This document shows, in pieces, positions 7,751 to 16,805 of a stretch of 64,000 nucleotides of DNA; position 1 is the first letter of the stretch; each line of letters opens with the position of its first letter. The notes under the pieces were generated by a model. It searched no databases. It had not been told where the DNA came from and worked only from the letters and a program-made list of their open reading frames with translations. This DNA comes from an uncultured Acetatifactor sp. (GTDB taxonomy: Bacteria; Bacillota; Clostridia; Lachnospirales; Lachnospiraceae): contig CATKXX010000005.1 in NCBI GenBank assembly GCA_949840935.1, positions 58,437-122,436 on the forward strand. The letters are read 5' to 3'. A program made the translations under genes and the position numbers.

Positions 7751-8710
7751 ATGGAAGAAAAACAAAGGGATACGCGGCTTCTTCAATGGCATCCGGGATT
7801 TTATGCCGGACTGCAGATTGAATTATCGGAGGATGCGGACAGGCTTATTTTTGAAAACGAACATCAATTAGGAACAAAGCCAAAGGAAATTGATATCCTT
7901 GTCATCAAACGGAACCCGGAAGAAAAAATCCATAAAAATATAGGAAGGCTTTTTCGCACCTACAACATTGTAGAGTACAAAAGCCCAAAAGACTATCTGA
8001 GCATAGACGATTACTATAAAACTATGGGTTACGCCTGCTTTTATAAGGCAGATGCGCCAAAAACGGACTCTATCAAAATTTCTGACATCACAGTATCCTT
8101 TGTTTTCCGGAATTGGCCCCGCAGGCTGGCCGCCCATCTCATTGACGAGCGTCATCTATACCTGAAAAAAAAGGAAAGGGGCCTCTATTACATAAACGGC
8201 GAGCTTTTTCCGGTACAGATGATCTGTACGTCAGAGCTGTCACCGGAAAAGAATATATGGCTCAGCAGCCTGACAAATGACTTAAAACAGGGGAAGACCG
8301 TGGAGCGGCTGCTCCAGGAGTACCACAGACACCATCAAAACGGATTATATCGGTCCGCCATGAATCTGATCATACGGGCCAACCGGGAATTGTTTCAGGA
8401 GGGAAAAATAATGTGCGAAGCGTTACGGGAGTTATTTAAAGATGAATTGGAAGTAGGAATTGCGGCCGGCATAGAGGAACGTCTTCCCAAGGTTGTGGAA
8501 GAACGTATGCCCAGGCTTGTGGAGGAACGCGTCGCGGAGGTCGTGGAGGAACGCGTCGCGGAAGCGAAACGGGAGGGGATTTTTGCTTTGATTGCTGATA
8601 ACCTGGAAGAAGGGTTTTCTTTCAGCAGAATATTAGAAAAGCTGGAAAAAAGATTTGGACTCACTGCCGGAGAAGCTGAAGGTTTCCTGAAGCAGTATAC
8701 AGCCGGTTGA
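7751..8710 (+). CDS. PD-(D/E)XK nuclease-fold protein (Rpn/PDDEXK-transposase-like)
   Basis: A 319-residue protein of a family common in Lachnospiraceae. The N-terminal third carries a PD-(D/E)XK pattern: Glu24 (LQIEL), Asp48 (KEIDILVI), then Glu75 and Lys77 in IVEYKSP. The middle is helical. Residues about 235-275 are a charged repeat of roughly eight residues (variants of VVEERVAE and LVEERMPR), likely a coiled coil. Related families include recombination-promoting nucleases and transposase-derived proteins, so DNA cleavage is plausible but the target is unknown. It stands alone, with an AGGAGG site five bases before the ATG and the possible leader switch described at 7702-7746. Confidence 0.65.
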   Translation: MEEKQRDTRLLQWHPGFYAGLQIELSEDADRLIFENEHQLGTKPKEIDILVIKRNPEEKIHKNIGRLFRTYNIVEYKSPKDYLSIDDYYKTMGYACFYKADAPKTDSIKISDITVSFVFRNWPRRLAAHLIDERHLYLKKKERGLYYINGELFPVQMICTSELSPEKNIWLSSLTNDLKQGKTVERLLQEYHRHHQNGLYRSAMNLIIRANRELFQEGKIMCEALRELFKDELEVGIAAGIEERLPKVVEERMPRLVEERVAEVVEERVAEAKREGIFALIADNLEEGFSFSRILEKLEKRFGLTAGEAEGFLKQYTAG

Positions 8711-8792
8711 AAACAGTCTTTTTGGGGACTGGCTTGTTTGCGGACGCACACCAGGCCGCCGGATACCCGCCCCAAGGCAGAAAGGAAAATGA

Positions 8793-9686
8793 ATGTCTAA
8801 ATTAAAAATTGCCCTGTTACAAATATCACCCTGCAGCACTTTAGATGAAAATCTGGAAAAGGGAATCCGCGCCTGCCGGGAAGCGAAAAGCCTGGGTGCC
8901 GATATCGCGCTGTTCCCGGAAATGTGGAGCAACGGGTACCGTATCTATGACCGTCCTGTGGAAGCCTGGAAGGCGGAAGCAATTCCTGCCGACAGCAGTT
9001 TCGTCAGGGCCTTTGGAGCTCTTGCCGCCGAATTGGATATGGCTGTGGGAATCACCCTTCTGGAAAAATACGGCAGCCATCCGCGCAATACCCTCGTCCT
9101 CTATGACCGTTTCGGAGAGCAGCAGTTTGTCTATGCCAAGGTTCATACCTGTGATTTCGACGTGGAAAGGAACCTGACTCCCGGGGACGACTTTTACGTC
9201 GCTTCACTGGATACGGCCTGCGGCCAGGTCAAGGTGGGAGCAATGATCTGTTACGACAGGGAATTTCCTGAAAGCGCAAGGATCCTGATGCTGAAAGGCG
9301 CGGAACTGATCCTGGTTCCCAACGCCTGCCCTATGGAAATCAACCGCCTTTCCCAGCTCCGGGGCAGGGCCTATGAAAATATGCTGGCTGTGGCCACCTG
9401 CAACTATCCCTCTCCCGTTCCCGATTGTAACGGCGGCTCCAGCGTCTTTGACGGCGTTGTCTATCTCCCTGAGCTTGAAGGCTCACGGGATACCTGTATC
9501 CTGCAGGCAGGAGAAGAAGAAGGCATCTATATCGCCTGTCTTGACCTGGAACAGCTTCGGCGCTACCGTGAGCGCGAGGTTCATGGCAATGCCTACCGCC
9601 GTCCGGAAAAGTACAGCCTCCTGACCTGCCCCACAATTGAGAAGCCATTTATCCGGGAAAACCGGCGGGATGTCAAAGCAGATTAA
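8793..9686 (+). CDS. Carbon-nitrogen hydrolase (nitrilase superfamily)
   Basis: Amidase or N-carbamoylase-type enzyme of 297 residues, cytoplasmic. The catalytic triad is visible: Glu43 in LFPEMWSNGY, Lys116 in FVYAKVHTC, and nucleophile Cys153 in AMICYDREFPES. The substrate cannot be read off; family members act on small amides, carbamoyl amines or deaminated glutathione. AGAAAGGAAA precedes the ATG. It is convergent with, and only 20 bp from, the ABC permease gene on the other strand, and has no operon partner. Confidence 0.85.
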   Translation: MSKLKIALLQISPCSTLDENLEKGIRACREAKSLGADIALFPEMWSNGYRIYDRPVEAWKAEAIPADSSFVRAFGALAAELDMAVGITLLEKYGSHPRNTLVLYDRFGEQQFVYAKVHTCDFDVERNLTPGDDFYVASLDTACGQVKVGAMICYDREFPESARILMLKGAELILVPNACPMEINRLSQLRGRAYENMLAVATCNYPSPVPDCNGGSSVFDGVVYLPELEGSRDTCILQAGEEEGIYIACLDLEQLRRYREREVHGNAYRRPEKYSLLTCPTIEKPFIRENRRDVKAD

Positions 9687-9706
9687 AGCGCATTTGAGAA
9701 ATGCTG

Positions 9707-10459
9707 CTACGCCCAATCCTTCCTGCGATAGAAACCAGCGCCCACAACGGTACATACCACTGTCACAGCTCCCAGCACCAGCAATTCCGTTCCATGGGAT
9801 CCGAGGCTGTCCCCGCCGGAAACTCCCTGCATGAGATCCACCGCATAGGTCATGGGCAGGAAAGCGGAAATCTTTTTAACCGAATCCGGAAACAGCATAT
9901 CCGGCATTGTGGCACCGGACAGAAACAGCATGATAAAGTAAAAGAAGTAGCATAACAGCGTCGTACCTTTCATATCCCGCCCCACCGCCGTGAACAGGAA
10001 TCCCATGGAAAACATAGCTGCTGTGGACAATAAGATACACAGGAAGACAGGAAGGAAACCTCCTTTCATTTCTATGCGGTAAATCAGCCTCCCCGCGGCC
10101 AGCAAGATCAAAATCCCTGCAAGCGTCATAAGAAGGTTGGCCAATACCTGTGCCAGCATAACAGCCCTCTTTCCCACCGGCGTAGCGTCAAACCTTTTAT
10201 AAATTTTCCTCTCTTTATAACCGGCTAATGTCAGGGGCAGGGACATCAGCCCAGTAACTCCTGTGACCATAACGCAATACGCCGGCACGCAGATATCCAT
10301 CATTCTAACCTCCGCCCCGTCAGAAACCGGCGCATTTCCAAAGATACTGCCAAACAGCAAAAGCATCGCCACAGGAAATACAAGGGCAAAGAAAAAACTA
10401 AAAAAATCCCGCATAAATAACTTTAATTCCATTTTGCACACAGCTCCAAAACTTTTCAT
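9707..10459 (-). CDS. ABC-2 type exporter permease
   Basis: Integral membrane permease of 250 residues with six predicted membrane segments (residues about 18-40, 58-80, 100-125, 138-160, 172-192, 222-245), the standard ABC-2 layout. It follows the ATPase gene by 40 bp, and the two should form one exporter. The divergent LytTR-DUF3021 pair is a recurrent partner of such exporters and likely controls them. Confidence 0.85.
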   Translation of the reverse strand: MKSFGAVCKMELKLFMRDFFSFFFALVFPVAMLLLFGSIFGNAPVSDGAEVRMMDICVPAYCVMVTGVTGLMSLPLTLAGYKERKIYKRFDATPVGKRAVMLAQVLANLLMTLAGILILLAAGRLIYRIEMKGGFLPVFLCILLSTAAMFSMGFLFTAVGRDMKGTTLLCYFFYFIMLFLSGATMPDMLFPDSVKKISAFLPMTYAVDLMQGVSGGDSLGSHGTELLVLGAVTVVCTVVGAGFYRRKDWA

Positions 10460-10499
10460 AATAACAACCCTGCCTTTCTGTCACCTGCAAATTTAATTT

Positions 10500-11273
10500 T
10501 TACACTATCCCCTCCATCGTCAGTCCTGTTGTCTTCGGCGCGATCATCAGATAAAGCTTTTCCAACGAGATCGCTTCCTTTCGCTTTTCGCAGGGGATCC
10601 TGCTTTTCGCATACTCCCTGAATCCCTGTACCGTCCCGAAGAACTGCTGTTTCCCCCTTTCCAGATACAGGATCTTATCCGCAAGCGCCTCCACCTCATC
10701 CAGATAGTGGGAAACCATAATAACAGCCACCCCGCTTTCCCTGATCTTCCCAAGGCTGATCCACATGTTCTGTCTTGCCTCCGGGTCAAGCCCCGTGGTC
10801 AATTCATCCAATATCAAAAGCTTCGGAAGGCCCATCAGTGCAAGCAAAACGGTTAACCGCTGCCGCTCTCCCCCTGACAGTTTATGAACCGGGGTCTTTC
10901 TCTTATGGTCAAGTCCCATCTGCGTCAGCAGAAGATTCCAGTCGGCAGGCCTTTCATAAAAAGAAGCATACACTCTGCATAATTCCTCCACTCTGATTTT
11001 CAGAGGATATTCCGCCTCCTGCAATTGAACGCCCATTTCCCTGTATACTTCGCCGCGATGCCTCCAGGGATCCTTCCCGAAAACCCGGATCCATCCGCTG
11101 TCCGGCTTCCGCAGGCCTTCGATACATTCCACCGTGGAAGTCTTTCCTGAGCCGTTTTGCCCGATTACAGCCAAAATCTCTCCCGCCTCCACAGAAAACG
11201 AGACGTCCTGAACCGCGTGCAGGCTTTTATAGGACAGATTCAACTTCTCCACCAATACAACTGTCTGTGACAC
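10500..11273 (-). CDS. ABC exporter ATPase
   Basis: ATPase of the adjacent exporter, 257 residues. The frame is open upstream to 11480, but that extension is low-complexity and overlaps the divergent gene; the GTG at 11273 has AGGAGGG at ideal distance. Walker A GQNGSGKT is at residues 38-45, signature LSGGE at 132-136, Walker B LLILDE at 152-157, and the H-loop is in MVSHYLDE. Closest in style to CcmA/BcrA-type drug, lipid or peptide exporters; cargo unknown. Confidence 0.9.
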   Translation of the reverse strand: MSQTVVLVEKLNLSYKSLHAVQDVSFSVEAGEILAVIGQNGSGKTSTVECIEGLRKPDSGWIRVFGKDPWRHRGEVYREMGVQLQEAEYPLKIRVEELCRVYASFYERPADWNLLLTQMGLDHKRKTPVHKLSGGERQRLTVLLALMGLPKLLILDELTTGLDPEARQNMWISLGKIRESGVAVIMVSHYLDEVEALADKILYLERGKQQFFGTVQGFREYAKSRIPCEKRKEAISLEKLYLMIAPKTTGLTMEGIV

Positions 11274-11305
11274 AATAATCCCTCCTGCCGTTTTATGATA
11301 TTGCC

Positions 11306-11334
11306 ATTTTATAGCGGAATCCGGGAACAGGCAA
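11306..11334 (-). promoter_or_regulatory. Promoter of the ABC exporter operon
   Basis: Minus-strand TTGCCT (11334-11329) and TAAAAT (11311-11306) with 17-bp spacing, about 35 bp upstream of the GTG start. Confidence 0.6.
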
Positions 11335-11415
11335 CAGGGTTGGGGGGAGCGGCAGCCCGCCATGTGCAAGCGGTCGTATTTCCTGTCTGAAATGCACGCA
11401 CATACCGCTCTATTG

Positions 11416-11424
11416 TGATAAAAT
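11416..11424 (+). promoter_or_regulatory. Extended -10 promoter of the LytTR gene
   Basis: TG-A-TAAAAT at 11416-11424, an extended -10 element without a clear -35 box, 55 bp upstream of the LytTR start. The intergenic region is shared with the divergent exporter promoter. Confidence 0.4.
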
Positions 11425-11478
11425 ATACCTATCCGCAAAGGGCAGAGCCATGTACCCGGAAAGGAGGTGCGCATCCCC

Positions 11479-11928
11479 ATGAAAGTTGAATGTAAAATCA
11501 GCGCGGAATATAAAGAACCGTATGCGGTCCTTCATGTCAGTAAAATGACCGAAACCGTTGCGGAAATCATTTCCATGCTGGAAAAAGAAAACGCAAATTC
11601 CCAGACGCTGCCTGCGGCAAAGGACAGGAAAACTTATTTTCTCAAACCGCAGGATATATCTCTGATACGTGCCGAAGGCAGGGAAATTGCCTGTTACGAC
11701 AGGCTCAACAACAGATACTTGTTAGACAAGCCCCTGTACGAGCTGGAAAATATACTTGACATTTCCTTTGTGCGGATTTCAAAATCAGCGATTGTCAATA
11801 TCAATCAGATCAACCATGTGGAAGCGAGCTTCAACGGGACAATGGAGCTGGTAATGAAAAACGGGATAACGGATTATATTTCCAGAAGTTTTCGCAAAAG
11901 TTTTAAAGAAAGGCTGGGATTAGAATGA
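11479..11928 (+). CDS. LytTR-family DNA-binding regulator
   Basis: Small transcription factor of about 149 residues made of a short N-terminal region plus a LytTR domain (about 50-147; landmarks YFLKPQDISLIRAEGREI, SFVRISKSAIVNINQI and the closing YISRSFRKSF). It has no receiver domain, so it is not a phosphorelay response regulator. The ATG at 11479 is preferred over the in-frame GTG at 11467 because AAGGAGGTG at 11461-11469 is its ribosome site and would overlap the GTG. Its stop overlaps the DUF3021 start by four bases. Family knowledge: LytTR-DUF3021 pairs form regulator plus membrane-inhibitor modules beside ABC exporters. Confidence 0.88.
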   Translation: MKVECKISAEYKEPYAVLHVSKMTETVAEIISMLEKENANSQTLPAAKDRKTYFLKPQDISLIRAEGREIACYDRLNNRYLLDKPLYELENILDISFVRISKSAIVNINQINHVEASFNGTMELVMKNGITDYISRSFRKSFKERLGLE

Positions 11929-12395
11929 AGTCAATAGTCAAATTAACCGTCAAATATATTTTATACGGCATTTCTTTAGGGTGTACTTTCTTCGTGATCA
12001 TGTGCCTGTCCTTCTTTATCTGGGGAGGGGAGGATTTACTTGCGGCCATTTGCCGGGATTTCGCAAGACAGTCCGCGGGCGCCATGGCTGTTGGCATTGC
12101 CTGCGGCGGCACGGCCATAGTCTATCAATTTGACCGTCCCGGCATTTTTTTTAAAATCGCCATCCATTTCTGTGTGGGAATGGGTGTTTTCTATCCTGTG
12201 GGGACATATTTAGGCTGGATTCCCTTTCATCCTGACAGAATCCTCCTGACTGTCTTACAGTTTCTGTCCTCATGCGCTGTTTTCATAGTGATCTGGTTCT
12301 GCTTCTACCTGTTTAACCGGAACGAGGCAAAAAAGATCAATCAAAGGCTGAGAGAGCTGGAACGGGATCATTCCGCGAACGAAAGCAGGCCTTAG
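11925..12395 (+). CDS. DUF3021 membrane protein
   Basis: Membrane protein of 156 residues with four predicted transmembrane helices (about 12-34, 45-66, 78-98, 105-128) and a charged cytoplasmic tail rich in Arg, Glu and Asn. It overlaps the LytTR gene (ATGA), so the two are translationally coupled. DUF3021 proteins typically sit directly after a LytTR regulator and are thought to hold it inactive at the membrane; that role is transferred from the family. Confidence 0.85.
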   Translation: MKSIVKLTVKYILYGISLGCTFFVIMCLSFFIWGGEDLLAAICRDFARQSAGAMAVGIACGGTAIVYQFDRPGIFFKIAIHFCVGMGVFYPVGTYLGWIPFHPDRILLTVLQFLSSCAVFIVIWFCFYLFNRNEAKKINQRLRELERDHSANESRP

Positions 12396-12487
12396 AGCGT
12401 GTTTGAAAAATGCTTTCCCTGGCCTGTGCGTCACACTTTGTGGGATGCAAACCCTTCTGTCCCTGATGCAATTTTGATGTAATGCCG

Positions 12488-12496
12488 TGTTATAAT
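12488..12496 (+). promoter_or_regulatory. Extended -10 promoter of the large lipoprotein gene
   Basis: TG-T-TATAAT at 12488-12496, a consensus extended -10 element, about 95 bp upstream of the ATG at 12593. No good -35 box is seen. Confidence 0.55.
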
Positions 12497-12592
12497 GGCG
12501 TTATCCAAAACAGGAGCCCACTCTCCCGGCGGCGGGCGCAGGCCTTAACCCTGCCCTGTCGATGCCGGAACAAATGATCGGAAGGACAGAAA

Positions 12593-15457
12593 ATGCAGAC
12601 GAAGGAAGCCCGGAAATACAGCGTTCAGGAAAATCAAATAAATACCGCCGCAAAACATGTACATCCACATAACAGCACGCAAATATGCTTTGCTGGCAAA
12701 ATCGCGCTCCGGACAAAAATCTCCCTGCGCATCCAAAAGTCAGTCCGCCGTCTGCTTCTGTCCCTGGCGCTGCCTGCCGCAGGATGCTGCTTCTTCCTCG
12801 CTGCCTGCGGAAACACGGCGGGCGATTCCATGGATGTAAATATGGGTAATGCGTCCCCGGACGCCATCCTGCAGGACGAAATGGATCCAGACACGCCTTT
12901 CCGGAAAGCCCCTGCAGTGGATCCCATGCTTCCCGTCGGAATACTCCGCCATAACCCTGCCCGGTTCTGCGGCCAGCAGGCTTCCTCCCCCTTCCACTCC
13001 GTACCCTATTTCCAAGATGACACAGGAAGGGGCCTTCAGAGAAAGGACGGCTTCCTCTACAGCTACTGGAATGGAGATCTGTTCCGGGGCTTCACGGATT
13101 CCGTCTGGCGCAGGAAATTACTGTTCAGTGCGGACTCTGCCCAGTCCGGCAGATTCTGCATCTATGAAGATTATATTTATTTCCTGGAAAAGCCCCATAC
13201 CGCTTCCCTGACCGGGGCGGACACCTGCCTGTACCGGGTGGGGACGGACGGCGGGCAGCTGCAGCTTCTGACCTCACAGGTGCCTAATAATACGCTGGAA
13301 TACTCCAGCTATAACAATTATTACTCCTCCTATGACATTGACATATACGAAGACATCATCTATCTAATGAGCGACAGCTCCTGCGAAAACATTTATTACC
13401 GGGTGGACGGGGAAACAGGCGCTGTCGTGAGGCTTGACGAATCCAAAACCCTGTATGGGCTGCTGCCGGAAGGATACAGTGCACCTTCCCTGTATCCCCA
13501 CCTTCCCTCCCTGCCTTATCAGATGCGCCATTACGGATATTTGTTCCTGATGGACAAGGCAGGGGATCTTGCTGTCTTTGCCCCGGAGAGCGGCCGGCTG
13601 GAACCCATAACGCTCCTGAAAGGCATGGAGTCCCGCCAAAACCTGTTTCTCACCAATGATGCCCTGTACTATGCCGAAGAAGAATCCGGACAGACACTGG
13701 TGACCTGGTACCGCATTTCCCTGGATCACATGACACCCTACGACGATATCCTGCAGAGCGCCAACAGCCATAACAAACAGGCTGTCATCGGCAAAAACCG
13801 GGAAAAATGGATTTCCTTTTTTTCCCTGGAAGGCTGCGACGGAGCCGAAATCTTCCAGGACAAGTCTGCCGCCTATTTCGTCATAAAGGGAAACGGCCTC
13901 CTCAGCCTTTACAGAATTCCCTGGGATGGCAGCGTGGCCCGTCTCCTGTTCAACTGCCACCTAGCAGAGGAAGCCTCCTTTATCGCCCCTGCATACGGAT
14001 TCCGCGATCTGTACTTTACGGACGGAAAATATTTCTACTACACGGAAAGATCAGGCTCTGCATACTGTGTCCGGCGGACAGCCCTGAACAAATCCATAAA
14101 ACCTGACCCGGATATCTACATCCTCTACACCCAGGACAGGACGGCGGAGCTCTGCGTCTATGACACCCGGGAGCATAACTTTACCATACAGGCTGAAATA
14201 AGCGGTGAAGATTTCCGCTTCCCCTGCAGCACCGCCCTCACCAAGGTCCTCCTGTCGGAAGACTCGGAGGGCGCCCGGGCTGTCAATGCTTATCTGAATC
14301 AAATCTATCAAAAAACAGAGAAAAAGCTGAAGGAGTTTGAACAAACCTGGCTGGAACAAACCTGCCTTACGGGCAATGGGAGGTATCACCCCCGCCACGA
14401 CGGCCTGGTAAGCTATGTCCATGTCACCGCCCGGCCCAATTACCTGGACGGACATTATCTGGGCATTACCATCACGGAGGAAAGCTACTGTTCCGGGGAC
14501 GACCATCCCGGCACCTGGTCGGAGGAATACGTCTTCGACCTGATAACGGGAAAGCGTCTCGCCGTCACCGATTTCGTAGAAAACACGCCGGAGGAAATCT
14601 GTAAAATTGCCGCCGCCTATGCGGACGCAGATCACCCCGGACTGGATTTTATGGTGGATTCCGGGATGTATGAGAGCTTCCTGGAAGATTTCCGGTTCTT
14701 CCTGTCGGAGGAAGGCATAGGCTTTCATTATAATACTTACGAGCTGGGGAGCTATGCGGAAGGGAACGAAGACTACATTATCCCATTCTGGGAATTTAAT
14801 CTCAAAGAAGATACCATCCACTATACCGCCGCCGAAAAAGTACAGTGGCATTACCAGGACACCCGCCTGGAGGAAGGGGAAATCCCTCCCTATGCCCTGG
14901 AACTGGAACAGGCGCTGGCGGGACAGCTTCTGGCAGAACAGACGCAAAAAGGTTCTCTGCCCGCCTTCCTGGAGGAACATTCCTCCCGTTTCAGGGAGCT
15001 TTCCTTCCAGGAATCACTGACGCAGATGGCAGCGGACGGGCAGGGCGTGCTGAAGCAATATTATATATCGGGGAAAAAGCCGGATGACAAATGGCTTTAT
15101 TTAGAAGACAGCCAGGATATCTGGATCCGTCAGGATTTTCAGGAACAGGGCGTCCATTACCAGCGGTTTTATCATTTCCCCCGCTGTCAGGGCGGATACG
15201 GCGCCGCCCTGGACATATGCTGGACGCCGGACAGTTCCGGCGGATTTCCCTCTCTGTCATCAGAGGATGAGTATTACTTCCTCTCCTGGGAGGGCACGGA
15301 CTATCTGATCCTGCCCGGCAGGGATGAGCAGGGCAGGATCGTCAGCCTTTCCACCTGCTGCCTGCTGGAGGATGACATCTACAATGGCTGGATCCTGCGC
15401 CAGACCTGCGAAGGAAATGGGGAAATCTCCACAAGCTGCCTGTTTTACTGGATATAG
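12593..15457 (+). CDS. Large surface lipoprotein: propeller-like N-terminus and DUF3298/RsiV-like C-terminus
   Basis: A 954-residue exported lipoprotein. Hydrophobic residues about 54-71 end in the lipobox LAAC, so Cys72 is the lipid anchor; the 50-residue polar stretch before it is unusually long, and a non-ATG start further in is possible. Residues about 110-560 contain repeated short aromatic beta motifs (FCIYEDYIYFLEK, IDIYEDIIYLMS, GYLFLMDKAGDLAVF, DLYFTDGKYFYY) like a DUF5050/TolB-type propeller. Residues about 610-770 resemble DUF3298 (YVFDLITGKRLAVTDFV, FLSEEGIGFHYNTYELGSYA, then an IPF ending), the RsiV-type sensing fold. The last 150 residues are unassigned. It stands alone; extracellular sensing or binding is inferred. 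Confidence 0.7.
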   Translation: MQTKEARKYSVQENQINTAAKHVHPHNSTQICFAGKIALRTKISLRIQKSVRRLLLSLALPAAGCCFFLAACGNTAGDSMDVNMGNASPDAILQDEMDPDTPFRKAPAVDPMLPVGILRHNPARFCGQQASSPFHSVPYFQDDTGRGLQRKDGFLYSYWNGDLFRGFTDSVWRRKLLFSADSAQSGRFCIYEDYIYFLEKPHTASLTGADTCLYRVGTDGGQLQLLTSQVPNNTLEYSSYNNYYSSYDIDIYEDIIYLMSDSSCENIYYRVDGETGAVVRLDESKTLYGLLPEGYSAPSLYPHLPSLPYQMRHYGYLFLMDKAGDLAVFAPESGRLEPITLLKGMESRQNLFLTNDALYYAEEESGQTLVTWYRISLDHMTPYDDILQSANSHNKQAVIGKNREKWISFFSLEGCDGAEIFQDKSAAYFVIKGNGLLSLYRIPWDGSVARLLFNCHLAEEASFIAPAYGFRDLYFTDGKYFYYTERSGSAYCVRRTALNKSIKPDPDIYILYTQDRTAELCVYDTREHNFTIQAEISGEDFRFPCSTALTKVLLSEDSEGARAVNAYLNQIYQKTEKKLKEFEQTWLEQTCLTGNGRYHPRHDGLVSYVHVTARPNYLDGHYLGITITEESYCSGDDHPGTWSEEYVFDLITGKRLAVTDFVENTPEEICKIAAAYADADHPGLDFMVDSGMYESFLEDFRFFLSEEGIGFHYNTYELGSYAEGNEDYIIPFWEFNLKEDTIHYTAAEKVQWHYQDTRLEEGEIPPYALELEQALAGQLLAEQTQKGSLPAFLEEHSSRFRELSFQESLTQMAADGQGVLKQYYISGKKPDDKWLYLEDSQDIWIRQDFQEQGVHYQRFYHFPRCQGGYGAALDICWTPDSSGGFPSLSSEDEYYFLSWEGTDYLILPGRDEQGRIVSLSTCCLLEDDIYNGWILRQTCEGNGEISTSCLFYWI

Positions 15458-15460
15458 CAT

Positions 15461-15486
15461 CATTGCTCTCATTCCCGGGAGCAATG
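15461..15486. terminator. Hairpin between convergent lipoprotein and MerR genes
   Basis: CATTGCTC (15461-15468) and GAGCAATG (15479-15486) form a perfect 8-bp stem in the 11-bp gap and over the MerR 3' end. It may terminate both transcripts, though no U-run is present. Confidence 0.35.
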
Positions 15487-16200
15487 AACCGCGATAGCCT
15501 TGCTGACAAATTCAGCAGTGCCGTCCCCGCCTGCCCTGTCAATATTTCTCCGAAAACGTTCATCCTCCACATACATCTGCCCTAATCCATTCAGGATTTC
15601 ATCCGTGCAGACATAGTAGTTATCGGTTATAAATTTCTGTAAGTCCGATATTTTCTTCTGTACCTCTCTGGAATCAGGAGCCAGATGCTTTAACTCTCCC
15701 AATTCCGAAAACACAGCCATAAATTCCTTTGCAATCTTGTTGTAACTGTCTTCATCCCGGGCAATGTCTTTCTGGCTGTACTCCTGATACGCCTTCGTAT
15801 CGCCCCATTTTGCCTTGACTTCCGCCTTATACTTTTCAATTTCGTCCTTGCTGAAAATATCAAAATCCATTGTTTTTACTCCTTTATTTTGAATTTCACG
15901 GGCAAAGGCGATGAGCTCCCCGATGTGCTTATATTGTAATTCCAGCAATCCGATCTGTTGGGCAATCGCCTCTGACGGGTCAAAATCAGGGCTGTCAAGG
16001 ATTGCTTTGATCTCCTTAAGGGGGAACTGCAATTCACGAAACAATAAAATATTCTGCAAACGGCAAAGCGCTGTATCGTCATACATGCGATAGCCTGCTT
16101 CGGTTACTTTTGTAGGCTTCAATAGCCCGATGGCATCATAGTGATGCAGCGTGCGCACGCTGACACCTGTGATTTTGCTGACCTCTCTTACTGTTCGCAT
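15469..16200 (-). CDS. MerR-family regulator with TipAS drug-binding domain
   Basis: Transcription activator of 243 residues. Residues 1-70 are the MerR winged helix (VREVSKITGVSVRTLHHYD, then GYRMYDD); a dimerisation helix follows to about 108; residues about 112-243 match the TipAS antibiotic-binding domain (FSKDEIEKYKAEVKAKWG, YVCTDEILNGLGQMYVED, AEFVSKAIAVHC). TipAL-type proteins sense thiopeptide-like or other small ligands and activate their own promoter. The promoter at 16223-16253 has the stretched MerR spacing, supporting autoregulation. GGGAGG precedes the ATG. No drug pump is adjacent, so other targets lie elsewhere. Confidence 0.9.
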   Translation of the reverse strand: MRTVREVSKITGVSVRTLHHYDAIGLLKPTKVTEAGYRMYDDTALCRLQNILLFRELQFPLKEIKAILDSPDFDPSEAIAQQIGLLELQYKHIGELIAFAREIQNKGVKTMDFDIFSKDEIEKYKAEVKAKWGDTKAYQEYSQKDIARDEDSYNKIAKEFMAVFSELGELKHLAPDSREVQKKISDLQKFITDNYYVCTDEILNGLGQMYVEDERFRRNIDRAGGDGTAEFVSKAIAVHCSRE

Positions 16201-16222
16201 AATTTACCTCCCGTGTAAGTCT

Positions 16223-16253
16223 ATATTAATCTATGACGTTACGTCAGAGTCAA
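16223..16253 (-). promoter_or_regulatory. MerR-type promoter with 19-bp spacer and operator
   Basis: On the minus strand TTGACT (16253-16248) and TAATAT (16228-16223) are 19 bp apart, the overlong spacing that MerR proteins correct by untwisting DNA. The spacer holds the perfect palindrome TGACGT-T-ACGTCA (16234-16246), the expected operator. Confidence 0.8.
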
Positions 16254-16298
16254 CAAAATTTTTTAATCCTCCCGTTTCCTTACATCACATCGGCAGAC

Positions 16299-16742
16299 CT
16301 ACTGGAACAGTCCCCCGAATGTTTTAGACAGGGAATTCATCTTCTCACTCAGCATTTCACTGATCTCCCTTATTTTCTCCACGGCATCGTTGAGATTCTT
16401 CAGAGACTCGGTGAGCTCCTCCGTATCCAGACCCTCTATGGCCGAATTCAGCGCCTCCACATCCAGCCTGCCCAAGGCATCCGCCACCTGCTCCCATTCC
16501 ACCGTCTCCAGAGATGTGTTAATATGCCCCAGGGTGTCGTTCAGGCTCTCCACGTCCAGCTGTGACACCTTTTCCACCACAGGTTCGCAGGTTTCTGCCA
16601 GCTCCCGCACCCTGCCGAACAGCAGGATACCACCTGCCAGCAGGCAGAGTGTCAGCACGGAAGAAATCATGCAGAGGATACGCGTAAGCTTAAGTTCCTT
16701 CAGCAATTGTCTTGTGCCAGGGTCTGTTGTCATATTTTCCAT
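16299..16742 (-). CDS. Single-pass membrane protein with coiled-coil tail
   Basis: Unassigned protein of 147 residues. One transmembrane helix spans about residues 20-43; residues about 45-140 are a regular amphipathic, acidic helix with Leu-Asp/Glu periodicity (SQLDVESLNDTLGHIN, ALGRLDVEALNSAIEGLDTE), so a long coiled coil is expected. The pattern resembles methyl-accepting or septum-type rod domains, but no signalling motif is seen. AAAGGATG precedes the ATG. It lies between the MerR gene and a 33-bp minisatellite. Confidence 0.65.
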   Translation of the reverse strand: MENMTTDPGTRQLLKELKLTRILCMISSVLTLCLLAGGILLFGRVRELAETCEPVVEKVSQLDVESLNDTLGHINTSLETVEWEQVADALGRLDVEALNSAIEGLDTEELTESLKNLNDAVEKIREISEMLSEKMNSLSKTFGGLFQ

Positions 16743-16805
16743 GGTATCATCCTTTCTTTTTACAACCTTCTTCCCGGTTGATTCACAACGAATTTCATAC
16801 GTCGT

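Noticed and set aside
11274..11480. N-terminal extension of the ABC ATPase to 326 residues
   Set aside because: The extension is low-complexity, overlaps the divergent LytTR gene, and a GTG at 11273 with an ideal ribosome site gives the normal ATPase start.
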